The position numbers and the translations under genes are program-made. A stretch of 64,000 nucleotides of DNA. Origin: Arenibacter catalasegens (GTDB lineage Bacteria > Bacteroidota > Bacteroidia > Flavobacteriales > Flavobacteriaceae). The DNA lies in contig NZ_PHQQ01000010.1 in the NCBI RefSeq assembly GCF_002909235.1, positions 62,001 through 126,000 on the forward strand, in the 5' to 3' direction. How positions within the stretch are numbered: the first letter of the stretch is position 1; each line of letters opens with the position of its first letter. The notes under the pieces were generated by a model, which saw only the letters and a list, made by a program, of their open reading frames with translations, ran no database searches and was not told where the DNA came from. This document shows positions 53,344 to 61,062 of this stretch, one piece after another.

Positions 53344-53502
53344 TTAATCTTCATCAGGATTTTTTTTCACATCACCATCATCCCCCTCAGTGGCCGATAG
53401 ATTTTGATACAAAGCGTCAGTATCTGCTACATTATCTTTGTCGCAAGAAATAAAGGACAGATTGGCAATTACTAGAACGAGTAATAAAGCTATTTTTTTC
53501 AT
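53344..53502 (-). CDS. Small lipoprotein (52 residues)
   Basis: Starts at the ATG at 53502. The signal MKKIALLLVLVIANLSFISC ends in a lipobox (Cys at residue 20), so the mature peptide is a 33-residue lipid-anchored acidic tail, DKDNVADTDALYQNLSATEG then GDDGD. No family is recognised. A terminator follows and an unusual leader precedes it (53531-53584). Its place directly upstream of a TPR histidine kinase on the same strand suggests, but does not show, a role in that signalling system. Confidence 0.75.
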   Translation of the reverse strand: MKKIALLLVLVIANLSFISCDKDNVADTDALYQNLSATEGDDGDVKKNPDED

Positions 53503-53530
53503 GTTTTCTATTGTTAAAAATTAGACATAG

Positions 53531-53584
53531 GTGTTGCTGTTCGGACTGGTCCAAATATTTTTCAGCAACACATTAAGTGTGTTG
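53531..53584 (-). promoter_or_regulatory. Mutually exclusive hairpins in the small-lipoprotein leader
   Basis: CAACACA (53566-53572) pairs with TGTGTTG (53578-53584); the overlapping CAGCAACAC (53563-53571) also pairs perfectly with GTGTTGCTG (53531-53539). Both pairings cannot form together. In the minus-strand transcript they precede the lipoprotein start by about 29 bases. The rest of the 326-bp gap (53503-53828) shows nothing else. Confidence 0.5.
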
Positions 53585-53843
53585 GAGTACTCCTTTTTTA
53601 GGTTGGGAAGTGGAAAACATTTGCAGAAGCTAGGAGCTACTTCCCAATGGCTATTCGCTTACTGCAACTGTTTTCCTTTACTGTAATTGGGATGTTATCA
53701 TGAGTACATAATCAATTACAAGGCAAAGAAATAAGGTTTGCGTCAGAAGGAATGGAGATCATGTGGAAAAGAAATTCCAGCAGTTTTTTTCCATGAAATT
53801 TCCAAATATGTAGTAGTTTTAGAGTGCATTGGAAAAAGAGGAT

Positions 53844-54551
53844 ATGTCTAAAAAATTGATATTACTAGTTTTTGAAAAAGCTGAAAGGGAAACGGGGTCT
53901 TCAAAGAAAACAAGAAGGGCGCAACATCTTTCGGATATGCTTTTGGAGGATTATAAATATCAAATAAGTGAAAGAACTATTCGGGATTATTATACAACTT
54001 ATTTAGAAAAAGAGGGGGCTAATAATGAGGAGCTGAAACCACAATTAATTTTGTATTTCTGCAAATATTTGGGCTATGACAATTATGCCAGTTTTGTTAG
54101 TGAGCACCCTTCAGAGGTAAAAGTGGCTGCTCCAGAAATAATTGGGATAAAGGGTTTGAATAAAAAGTCTAAAAATGGAGTAATCTTATCTTTTTCAGGA
54201 CTTGTACTTAGTGTCTTAGTGTATTTTGGATTTGTCAATGAAGAGGAGAACTGTATGGTCTGGAAAGGAAATCACTATGAAAAAACAGTTTGCACAGGAG
54301 CAACCCTAGAAAGACCTTTTGCTGAGTTAATACTACTGGAGTTTAGGCAAATTGAACACATTGATTCCTTGGTGGAAAGAAAAGCCATTGGAAAAGAATT
54401 GTGGTATGACAAATCGAATGGGAAAGTAGAATTTTTTACCTATCACGGCTATCACCCGGAAAATAACAAAGCCTTAAAAAGTGTAACGGACCATATCTTT
54501 CAAACTTATGTCTTGGAAAAAGGCAAGGATTCCCTGGAGATTGGGCTCTAG
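53844..54551 (+). CDS. Membrane-anchored protein with N-terminal helical (HTH-like) domain, unrecognised
   Basis: About 235 residues from the ATG at 53844; a TTG at 53829 would add five. The N-terminal about 90 residues are basic and helical (SSKKTRRAQHLSDMLLEDYK, ISERTIRDYYTTYLEKEG), suggesting a DNA- or protein-binding domain in the cytoplasm. A single membrane segment follows (GVILSFSGLVLSVLVYFGFV, about residues 112-131), then about 100 residues predicted outside, with two Cys (NCMVWKGNHYEKTVC) that could form a disulfide and a THGYHPENN-like loop. A membrane-bound regulator that senses an external signal is one reading. No family recognised. Confidence 0.6.
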   Translation: MSKKLILLVFEKAERETGSSKKTRRAQHLSDMLLEDYKYQISERTIRDYYTTYLEKEGANNEELKPQLILYFCKYLGYDNYASFVSEHPSEVKVAAPEIIGIKGLNKKSKNGVILSFSGLVLSVLVYFGFVNEEENCMVWKGNHYEKTVCTGATLERPFAELILLEFRQIEHIDSLVERKAIGKELWYDKSNGKVEFFTYHGYHPENNKALKSVTDHIFQTYVLEKGKDSLEIGL

Positions 54552-54584
54552 GATTAAATAGTTGGACCTTGCAGTGAGCCAGGT

Positions 54585-54992
54585 TTATTCATATAGCCAA
54601 TAGTCGACGCCCCCGTGATGTGAGCAGGCACCTCTTCCTGTTGCCCTAGAAGTAGATCCATCGTTACAAACAGATCCAATTCTTACCTTTACATTATTAA
54701 TTTTTGTCTTGGATGAGGTTTTAATCGAGGGCGTTTGGAGGTAATCACTTTTACTTTTATTCTCTAAGGTATTGGGCCAATAGTAATTCCCCGGATTTTC
54801 TTGGATACAGCTGGAACTGCTAGAATTTTCTATGGCTTTAGAAATGTTGGTTTGCTTTTTCAGAGTAGGTTCACCATCACTTTTTAAGTAGAAAATAATG
54901 AGTACAAAGGCAATTAAAATACTGGTTTTAGGGTAGGCACGGGCTATTCCTATGACTATCCCTAAAAGTATTATGCCGCCGACCAAAGTCAT
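54585..54992 (-). CDS. DUF3761-type membrane-anchored protein
   Basis: A 135-residue protein: membrane segment at residues about 4-34, then a polar linker of low complexity, and a C-terminal motif CNDGSTSRATGRGACSHHGG characteristic of DUF3761 (paired Cys, GACSHHGG). The motif looks like a small metal- or disulfide-stabilised knob; its function is unknown. The linker contains a further Cys (SSSCIQENPGNYYWP). Confidence 0.75.
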   Translation of the reverse strand: MTLVGGIILLGIVIGIARAYPKTSILIAFVLIIFYLKSDGEPTLKKQTNISKAIENSSSSSCIQENPGNYYWPNTLENKSKSDYLQTPSIKTSSKTKINNVKVRIGSVCNDGSTSRATGRGACSHHGGVDYWLYE

Positions 54993-55066
54993 AATTAGTG
55001 ATTAACTTGAAAAATCATCAGCCCCAACAGAACTAATACTTCTAATGTTTTTTTTGAAAAATTCTC

Positions 55067-55792
55067 CTATTCATCAAAAAAGAAGTCATGTATTTCTATG
55101 ATATTACCCCTTTTAATTTGAATTAAATTTTTAGTTTCCTTCAAATAAATACCAAGGGATTTTTCATTGTAAATAAACTTCATGTCCTCGGAGTAATCCG
55201 TTGTTACGTACATGTCTCCAGAAAGTTCATAAAATGGAATTGTAGTTTTGCTTTTCACCTTAATTCCTTTGTTTACAATTTTCCCACTGGTTAATTGCTC
55301 CTTAACAAAAGTGTCATTTTTTTCTCCAGAAGCAACTTTGGTATAGGAGGTCATCATTTTAATCCATTCTTTGGAATCTATTAAAAACCAATGAACTTTA
55401 TCAAAGTCGATACCGAATTCATTTATCCAACCATAGCTGGTAAAGCCAAGCAAAATTTGTTTTTTTCCGTCCAACTCCGGTTTGTCCTGAGGAACAAATT
55501 CCTGAATTTTAAAGGAGATTACGGATGTTTCCGACATGTCCTTTAACTTTTTTCCATTAAAATCAAGGGTTTGTAAGGAAAAATTGACCAACTCCGGATT
55601 ATTGGATAAGACCCATTGGGTAGCCGTTAATTCTGCACGCTCCTTCATCTGCTCCACTGCTGCAATTCCTGCGCCGATGGCCAACAAAGCTCCTGCGCCA
55701 GCTGCTATAACAGCTCCATTATCTTGGGCTTGTGTATTCTTTGGGACTAAAAAAGTAATGATCAATAAAAATAGTAAGGTGATTTTCTTCAT
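55067..55792 (-). CDS. Secreted protein of unknown function
   Basis: About 241 residues from the ATG at 55792, which gives the signal KKITLLFLLIITFLVPKNTQ; an ATG at 55864 would add 24 residues before it. After the signal comes a Gly/Ala-rich stretch (VIAAGAGALLAIGAGIAAVE) that may be a membrane or glycine-zipper segment, and then mainly beta-strand sequence with YGWINEFGIDFDKVHWFLID and a final IIEIHDFFFDE. Not recognised. It neighbours other unrecognised exported proteins on the same strand. Confidence 0.6.
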   Translation of the reverse strand: MKKITLLFLLIITFLVPKNTQAQDNGAVIAAGAGALLAIGAGIAAVEQMKERAELTATQWVLSNNPELVNFSLQTLDFNGKKLKDMSETSVISFKIQEFVPQDKPELDGKKQILLGFTSYGWINEFGIDFDKVHWFLIDSKEWIKMMTSYTKVASGEKNDTFVKEQLTSGKIVNKGIKVKSKTTIPFYELSGDMYVTTDYSEDMKFIYNEKSLGIYLKETKNLIQIKRGNIIEIHDFFFDE

Positions 55793-55910
55793 AATTTGTT
55801 TTATAAAATTTTCTCTTAAATCCCCGTTTAAAAAGCTGCAATTACTAGGAGAATAAAGACTCACATTGTCAGTCTAATTTTTTATTTATAATTTACTCAA
55901 TAGTATTATT

Positions 55911-56375
55911 TCACAATTCCTCGATTTCTAATTTCATTATAATAGGCGCTATACTGGTAGAATATATTAATGATAGTATTAACCCAATAAATGGTATGAA
56001 TAGAAAGATTGTTTTAATAGGTGCGGAATTCCACATTGCGCTTAATATGGGGACTGACATATTTCCCGATACCATTTCAGGTGGATTGGAATAAAAGAAA
56101 GCAAATACTGCTATTATTCCCAACAATCCGGCAATTGAATGTACCACTGCAGTGAACCAGTTTAGCCCATATAATTTCAATATTAGGTAGCGCAATAAAC
56201 TTGGAATACCGTTTGTAAGCCCAAAAATGAGACCGATTAAAAAAGTATAACCTAGAAGGAGCCATATCCAGCTCAATGAAAACATCCAGGTCATTAGTAC
56301 TACGCCAAAATAGATGCCTAGATACGCGGTTAAATACCAAAGAAAGATAGTAAGTGGAATAAGCAGATATTTCAT
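55911..56375 (-). CDS. Multi-pass membrane protein of unknown function
   Basis: A 154-residue protein with four predicted membrane segments (YLLIPLTIFLWYLTAYLGIY, TWMFSLSWIWLLLGYTFLIG, AGLLGIIAVFAFFYSN and IFLFIPFIGLILSLIYS). No conserved motif is recognised. It is 119 bp upstream of the secreted protein gene on the same strand. Confidence 0.6.
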   Translation of the reverse strand: MKYLLIPLTIFLWYLTAYLGIYFGVVLMTWMFSLSWIWLLLGYTFLIGLIFGLTNGIPSLLRYLILKLYGLNWFTAVVHSIAGLLGIIAVFAFFYSNPPEMVSGNMSVPILSAMWNSAPIKTIFLFIPFIGLILSLIYSTSIAPIIMKLEIEEL

Positions 56376-56613
56376 ATTGGGTTGTTTTGGTTTTTTCTAA
56401 GTCAAATCCAATTCAAACATTGGGAAACTTTCTGAAATGGTTGGAACAATTAGGGCCTTATTTTTAGTGTTGGTTAACTTTATTTAAATCGATATTACAT
56501 TAACACTGATACATTTTATATTTAAAGCAAGGTAATTATAACTGTCAAGGAGATAATACGGAAAACCGCAGTGCTAGAAGTAAATATCAAGCTATAAGGA
56601 ATTGAAATCCTTT

Positions 56614-57261
56614 TTAGTTTTTCACTAATTTCTTCGTGAGAACTTCTGAAAGATTTCTCAAATCTTCATTATTTAGTGAAATCAGTCTTAGTTTCTTGGA
56701 TTTGTAAAATTCAATTTTTTCTTTTTTGCGCTGTTCGTAAACGGTATCACCTTCAAGACCCCAATACTCAATATAGCAATCCCAATCCGGCAAATAAAAA
56801 TCAGAAACAACGGCAAGTTTGCCATTAGCATAAATTTCCTTTTCATATTCATGCTTTATATTTTGTGTAATTAACCAGAGGTCAATTATAAGTTCCGATT
56901 TAGATCGAACCTTATGTCCATCGCTTGATGTCAACATACCTCTGCCCCTATACATATCGGCAAGAGAATTATCATGTCCAGATTTGTAGTAATCAACAGC
57001 CTCCATGATATAATTGTGTAATTCCTCCGAACTCCAACCACAATATTTAAGTTTCAACATTTTGTCTGATATTGCAATGCATCTAACTACTACTTCCTCA
57101 AAATGTCTATTCCCCTTAATGTACTTCTTAGACTTATAAAGTTTATTTACCTGTTTATTGATTAGGCCTTTGCCTTCATGTGCCTTTGTAATTGTTAATT
57201 CAGCAAATTCTTGATCATAAAAGGTGGGGTGGCGTTCTTTTAAATCTTGAAGATATTTCAT
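56614..57261 (-). CDS. Putative PD-(D/E)XK nuclease-fold protein
   Basis: A 215-residue protein. The C-terminal half has the spacing of a restriction-endonuclease-like fold: Glu in VRSKSELIIDLWL (about residues 118-130), Asp in VVSDFYLPDWD (about 152-162), then YIEYWGL (Glu replaces the D/E of the E-x-K core) and a helix KKEKIEFYKSKKLRLISLNN. The same arrangement occurs in stand-alone nucleases and at the C-terminus of some UvrD-type helicases. The N-terminal half is helical and unrecognised. Its surroundings (thermonuclease, HSDR_N protein, hsdR) are nuclease-rich. Function as a defence nuclease is inference. Confidence 0.6.
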   Translation of the reverse strand: MKYLQDLKERHPTFYDQEFAELTITKAHEGKGLINKQVNKLYKSKKYIKGNRHFEEVVVRCIAISDKMLKLKYCGWSSEELHNYIMEAVDYYKSGHDNSLADMYRGRGMLTSSDGHKVRSKSELIIDLWLITQNIKHEYEKEIYANGKLAVVSDFYLPDWDCYIEYWGLEGDTVYEQRKKEKIEFYKSKKLRLISLNNEDLRNLSEVLTKKLVKN

Positions 57262-57335
57262 AGGTAAGTTGTAAAGGTTTGAGAGTTATTAACGGGGCAT
57301 TTACGGTTTTGGTGTAAGAAAACGCCTGATTTTTT

Positions 57336-57588
57336 AGGAAGAAGAATAGATTCCCTTTTTAACAGTTGTTAATGAGGGAATTACGAAATCCTCCCACCAA
57401 TAAAGACTTGGACAAACCCTTTCATTTTGGTTAGGATTCGCTCGCCTATTGCGCGTACTTATAAAATGCTCGGAAAATGTCCAAACATTTAAAACATCGT
57501 CTTTGATAGGTTCCTGACCGTTTAAGGTGTAAGCATCTAATAATGCCTTAAACTGCCCTTTAATAAAGTTAGGAATGGGATCATTATA
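57336..57588 (-). pseudogene. C-terminal fragment of an unrecognised protein
   Basis: On the minus strand an 84-codon frame runs from a TAG at 57591-57589 to a TAA at 57336 and has no ATG. Its composition looks coding: IKGQFKALLDAYTLNGQEPI, DDVLNVWTFSEHF, NPNQNERVCPSLYWWEDF. It therefore looks like the 3' end of a gene whose start has been lost. The protein family is not recognised. The rest of the gap 57262-57711 shows no gene. Confidence 0.65.
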
Positions 57589-57711
57589 CTACGGAAAGTC
57601 GCAAGGTATACCCGTATATTATTGGTTTATTTGTGACATATGGACATTGAATTTATATAGAGTAACTTTGATGTTTTTTTAGTTCAAAATTTTAAATGGT
57701 ACAATTGCTTT

Positions 57712-58299
57712 ATGAGGAACACTATAATAGAATTAAATAAATCCATTGCTTTAGTAATCTTATTTACATTTATCTCCATTTCTTGGGGTCATGCGGAAAA
57801 CAGTTTAATACAACGGGGGGGTAATTTTCCTTTGAAAGACCTGGAAGAGGAAAAGTTCGTCGAATTTTCTAAAACTGATACCACCAAATTAAAGTACTTA
57901 AAAGGCAAAATCATTAGGATTCTTGACGGTGACACTGTAGAAATGCTTTATGGGCAACTACCAATTAAACTGCGATTGGAACATATTGATGCCCCGGAAA
58001 AAAGAGGAAAACAACCTTTTGGGAATCGGGCTAAAATTGCTATTTCCGATTTATGTTTTGGGCAAATAGTCAATGTCCGATCCGATGGTAAATTTGACCG
58101 CAACGGAAGACTGATCGGGGTTATTTTTAACAAGGACAGCTTAAATGTGAATAAAGAAATGGTACGCTTGGGCATGGCATGGCACTTTAAAAAATATTCA
58201 GATGATATGAGCTATGACGAACTGGAAAAGGAAGCCCGTGCCGCCAAAGTTGGCTTGTGGAGTGACCCCTATCCTATAGCGCCATGGGATTTTAGGTAA
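57712..58299 (+). CDS. Secreted thermonuclease (SNase-like)
   Basis: A 195-residue protein with a signal-like N-terminus (ALVILFTFISISWGHA) and an OB-fold staphylococcal-nuclease domain in its C-terminal about 125 residues. IIRILDGDTVEMLYG, RLEHIDAPEKRGKQPFG (catalytic Arg, Asp and Glu in the RxxxIDAPE pattern) and FDRNGRLIGVI (second catalytic Arg) are intact, and the fold closes with GLWSDPYPIAPWDFR. It should cut DNA and RNA in a calcium-dependent way outside the inner membrane. Such enzymes often travel on mobile elements. Confidence 0.9.
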   Translation: MRNTIIELNKSIALVILFTFISISWGHAENSLIQRGGNFPLKDLEEEKFVEFSKTDTTKLKYLKGKIIRILDGDTVEMLYGQLPIKLRLEHIDAPEKRGKQPFGNRAKIAISDLCFGQIVNVRSDGKFDRNGRLIGVIFNKDSLNVNKEMVRLGMAWHFKKYSDDMSYDELEKEARAAKVGLWSDPYPIAPWDFR

Positions 58300-58488
58300 A
58301 TTTCTAATCTTTTTTAATTTTCGGATTGCCAAGCCATAATAGGATAAAAGTCGCATTAATTTTTTACTAGTTGGCAGTGTAGCTTTACCCTTAATGTAGT
58401 CAGCCCAAAAAATATGATAGCATAAAATTTAAGTCAACAAATGTAACTACTGTATTTTTTGATGTAATTGAGTGAAGGGCAATTTTAC

Positions 58489-58695
58489 CTATTCAACTGC
58501 ATTTAAATTATTTTTGATAACCCAATCACTAACATAATTATTAATAGCCTTTTGCCAAACTTTAATGTCTTTTTCAACACCAATGGAAATGACGCTACAT
58601 TCTTCATTACTTAGCTCCATTGCATCAGATGAACTATGGTCGAAATACAGACCAGATTTATTGCAATTTTCTGACCCAAGGTATACCAATATCAT
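58489..58695 (-). CDS. Short orphan open frame, possible fragment
   Basis: A 68-residue frame (start at an ATG at 58695) reads YLGSENCNKSGLYFDHSSSD then EECSVISIGVEKDIKVWQKA. The GSENCNKSG segment vaguely resembles the GSxNxxxSG part of phospholipase D-like HKD motifs, but no His/Lys pair precedes it. It is 32 bp downstream of the HSDR_N-like gene, in a different frame. It may be a fragment or a genuine small gene; I cannot tell. Confidence 0.35.
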   Translation of the reverse strand: MILVYLGSENCNKSGLYFDHSSSDAMELSNEECSVISIGVEKDIKVWQKAINNYVSDWVIKNNLNAVE

Positions 58696-58727
58696 ACTAT
58701 TTTTGGCACAAAGTTGTAGTGTATTTT

Positions 58728-59783
58728 CTATCCGTTATGCCGTTTGTATTTTTCGTACTCCTGCTCAACAAAACTCCGTCCGAGTTCCCAAAGTTTTATT
58801 ATTCGGCCAACTTCATCAAAAACTTTTGCGTTATTCTTTTCGCTTATTGTTTTCATTGCTTGGTAACTGCTCCTGAAATTATCTATTCCTTGACATGCTT
58901 TTTCGAGTTCAAAAAAAGTAACAGGTGTTTTTTGTTCCCTTAACTTCATGTAGTTTATAAGTATTTGGCTGTTTTTTTGATAAGGTTTATTGAACCAAAC
59001 TGGAACCTTTTTATAGATTTTAGCCAACTCCTTTTCTTTTGTAGTTCCCGTGTAATTATCTGAATGGTATGTTGCTTTGGGGGTATAATCAGTTCTTTGT
59101 ACTTCATGCTGAACCTCGTTAGGATCGTAAATTTTTATCATAAAATCAATCAATACCCTGTCTACGATATTCTGGCTGTATTCTTTTAAAAGTTTGTTTT
59201 TCAATTCGTTTTTTAAGTAGTCCGTATATTCTGTTGTCTTTATTTCTTTTTTTATTTTTTCGACATATTTGTTTTCCTTTATTGTCTGAATTTTCTTTTG
59301 AATATATTTCTCAATATTTTCATTACTAAAAGTTTCTTTTTGGAAAAGATTAATGAATTGCAAACCTTTCGGATTGTCTTTTTTAAATGAAATTCTTTCT
59401 AAAAGTTCCGATTGGTTTGATCCCACCAAAGAACCGTCAACAAAAATTTTTATTTCATTTCCGATTAAAATGCCAAAATTCAAACGCAACATTCTCATGT
59501 AAGATGAAAGTTGGTCTTGAAAACTGGGGTTTTTTAGATCTACTGTTGGATTTTTGACCTCAATTACAAAGAGATTGGTTTGGTCAGATTTTATTATAAT
59601 ATCAGGTGTTATTCTGCCTGAAGCCCCCAATTGGATGCTTTCTCGAACCGAAATATCGTTTTTGAAATGGCTCCAGCCCAGCTTTTCAAATGCTTGAATA
59701 ACCTTAAGTTCAAAAACTTGTTCCGATGCGTTGGAAGGGATACTTTCTGAAAGTATAAAACACAATTCATTCCATTTCTCCAT
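58728..59783 (-). CDS. HSDR_N-type (PD-(D/E)XK) nuclease-like protein
   Basis: A 351-residue protein. The N-terminal 150 residues match the type I restriction HSDR_N/mREase fold: RITPDIIIKSDQTNLFVIEV followed by KNPTVDL gives the catalytic D and E-x-K, then QDQLSSYMRMLRLNFGILIG and NEIKIFVDG. It has no helicase domain. The long middle is charged and coiled (EKIKKEIKTTEYTDYLKNEL) and the C-terminus is unrecognised. Stand-alone proteins with this domain occur in restriction and abortive-infection loci. It is encoded near hsdR on the same strand but separated from it by a degraded gene. Confidence 0.75.
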   Translation of the reverse strand: MEKWNELCFILSESIPSNASEQVFELKVIQAFEKLGWSHFKNDISVRESIQLGASGRITPDIIIKSDQTNLFVIEVKNPTVDLKNPSFQDQLSSYMRMLRLNFGILIGNEIKIFVDGSLVGSNQSELLERISFKKDNPKGLQFINLFQKETFSNENIEKYIQKKIQTIKENKYVEKIKKEIKTTEYTDYLKNELKNKLLKEYSQNIVDRVLIDFMIKIYDPNEVQHEVQRTDYTPKATYHSDNYTGTTKEKELAKIYKKVPVWFNKPYQKNSQILINYMKLREQKTPVTFFELEKACQGIDNFRSSYQAMKTISEKNNAKVFDEVGRIIKLWELGRSFVEQEYEKYKRHNG

Positions 59784-60078
59784 ATTCTATTTTTCTTTTG
59801 GGTTCGGTTGGTTTTTATAAATATCACCTCCTAAATAATAAACGGCTAAAGATTAAAGATTCAATTCAAGCCACATTTTATACTGGTAATTTAGTGTTTA
59901 ATAGTCTAAAGATAAAAGCTATCTATTATAGTTTTATAATTTGGCGGCATTTTAGCTTGGACATTCTCGTTTTGTTTTAAAAGCATTTAGCTATCATCCT
60001 ATCTAGGGAATAAAAGATTTATTGGATGGTCACTACCATCTTAACACCTGATTATGGTGTTTTTTATTTTTCAGTCCG
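59784..60078. other. Gap with a plus-strand terminator-like hairpin
   Basis: Contains no intact gene. AACACC (60043-60048) pairs with GGTGTT (60056-60061) ahead of TTTTATTTT, and GATGGT/ACCATC forms another hairpin at 60025-60040. No plus-strand gene ends here, so the terminator may belong to a lost gene. A stop-flanked coding remnant on the minus strand begins at 60079. Confidence 0.45.
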
Positions 60079-60317
60079 TTAGCGAGTGGCATTGCTCAAA
60101 ATATCCGAAATACTCCACCGCCAAAAATACATAAGATTGTAATTGGTTTTAGTGCCGTTATCTGTTAAAAATTCCGTTCCGTCTTTTGGTTTCGCCTGTA
60201 TTTTTCTTAATTCATCCACGATTTTTCAAATTTTGATGTAGATTTAGGTAATAGTAATGTGGCATCCTTAGGGGTACTTTGAGCAGTAGCATTTTTTAGC
60301 TTAAATGAGCGGTCTTG
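60079..60317 (-). pseudogene. Frameshifted, truncated remnant linked to restriction loci
   Basis: Two overlapping minus-strand frames encode protein-like sequence: QSTPKDATLLLPKSTSKFEK (60317-60208) and then, shifted, VDELRKIQAKPKDGTEFLTD with NYNLMYFWRWSISDILSNAT (about 60227-60079, ending in TAA). Neither is complete. The FWRWSISDILSNATR segment resembles a protein frequently found next to type I restriction genes; I recall it only by pattern. The frameshift lies near 60220 in a T-rich stretch. Confidence 0.6.
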
Positions 60318-60348
60318 TCAAGCAATGGCAATCTTGCTCAATCCTAAT

Positions 60349-61062
60349 TTAGTATCTCCATTCCACATGTCTAAAAGGTAATTTGTTCAGTTCCTCTCTG
60401 TATAATCTCCATTTGGGCATAAACTGATTCATATAGCCTACAAAAATTTCATTGTGTGGGCGTTCAAGTAAATGAACTAACTCATGGACGATAATGAATT
60501 CAATACATTCTATCGGCTTTTTGGCTAATTCTAAGTTGAGCCATATTCTTTTAGCTGTTGTATTACAAGTACCCCATTTGGTTCGCATTTTCTTAATGCC
60601 GAATTCATTAGATTGTACCCCAATAACCTTTTCCCATTTCTTAATTAGCTTTGGAATCATTTCTTTTAATTCTTGACGATACCAATCTTCTAACACTTCT
60701 GACCTTTTATCTTTTGAAGTATTAGGTCTTACATATAATTCAAGTGTGCTGTGTTTTATGATAACTTTCGGCGGATTATTGTGTTCAATTACTTGTAGTA
60801 AATATCGTTTGCCTAAAAAATAATGGCTTTCCTTAGTCAGATAGTCGCGAGGGGGTTCTCTATCTTGATTTTTGAAGGTGTTTTGCTGCTTTTTAATCCA
60901 TTTTAATTTGGTTAAGGCAAAAACACGTATGGTATCTAAATCCATACGGGTAGGAGCGGCTATACGTACAGCACCATCGGGAGGGTAGACACTCAAGTGA
61001 ATGTTTTTAATATCCTTTTGTTCTACTTCAATTTTAATATTTCCTAATTCTATCTCTTGCAT
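60349..61062 (-). CDS. YgjP-like M48-type metallopeptidase of a type I restriction operon
   Basis: A 237-residue protein of the YgjP/SprT-like metallohydrolase group. The zinc motif HELVHLLERPHNEIF (HExxH plus third His) is at about residues 192-206, preceded by KMRTKWGTCNTTAKRIWLN, both conserved in the family. YgjP-like genes commonly lie beside hsdR; here the start overlaps the hsdR stop by one base. Its substrate is unknown; proteolysis of the restriction subunits or of DNA-protein crosslinks has been suggested for relatives. Confidence 0.88.
   Translation of the reverse strand: MQEIELGNIKIEVEQKDIKNIHLSVYPPDGAVRIAAPTRMDLDTIRVFALTKLKWIKKQQNTFKNQDREPPRDYLTKESHYFLGKRYLLQVIEHNNPPKVIIKHSTLELYVRPNTSKDKRSEVLEDWYRQELKEMIPKLIKKWEKVIGVQSNEFGIKKMRTKWGTCNTTAKRIWLNLELAKKPIECIEFIIVHELVHLLERPHNEIFVGYMNQFMPKWRLYREELNKLPFRHVEWRY

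Noticed and set aside
58310-58440. Minus-strand open frame with sequence such as WADYIKGKATLPTSKKLMRL
   Set aside because: It has no start codon and continues into sequence antisense to the thermonuclease gene; chance openness is more likely.
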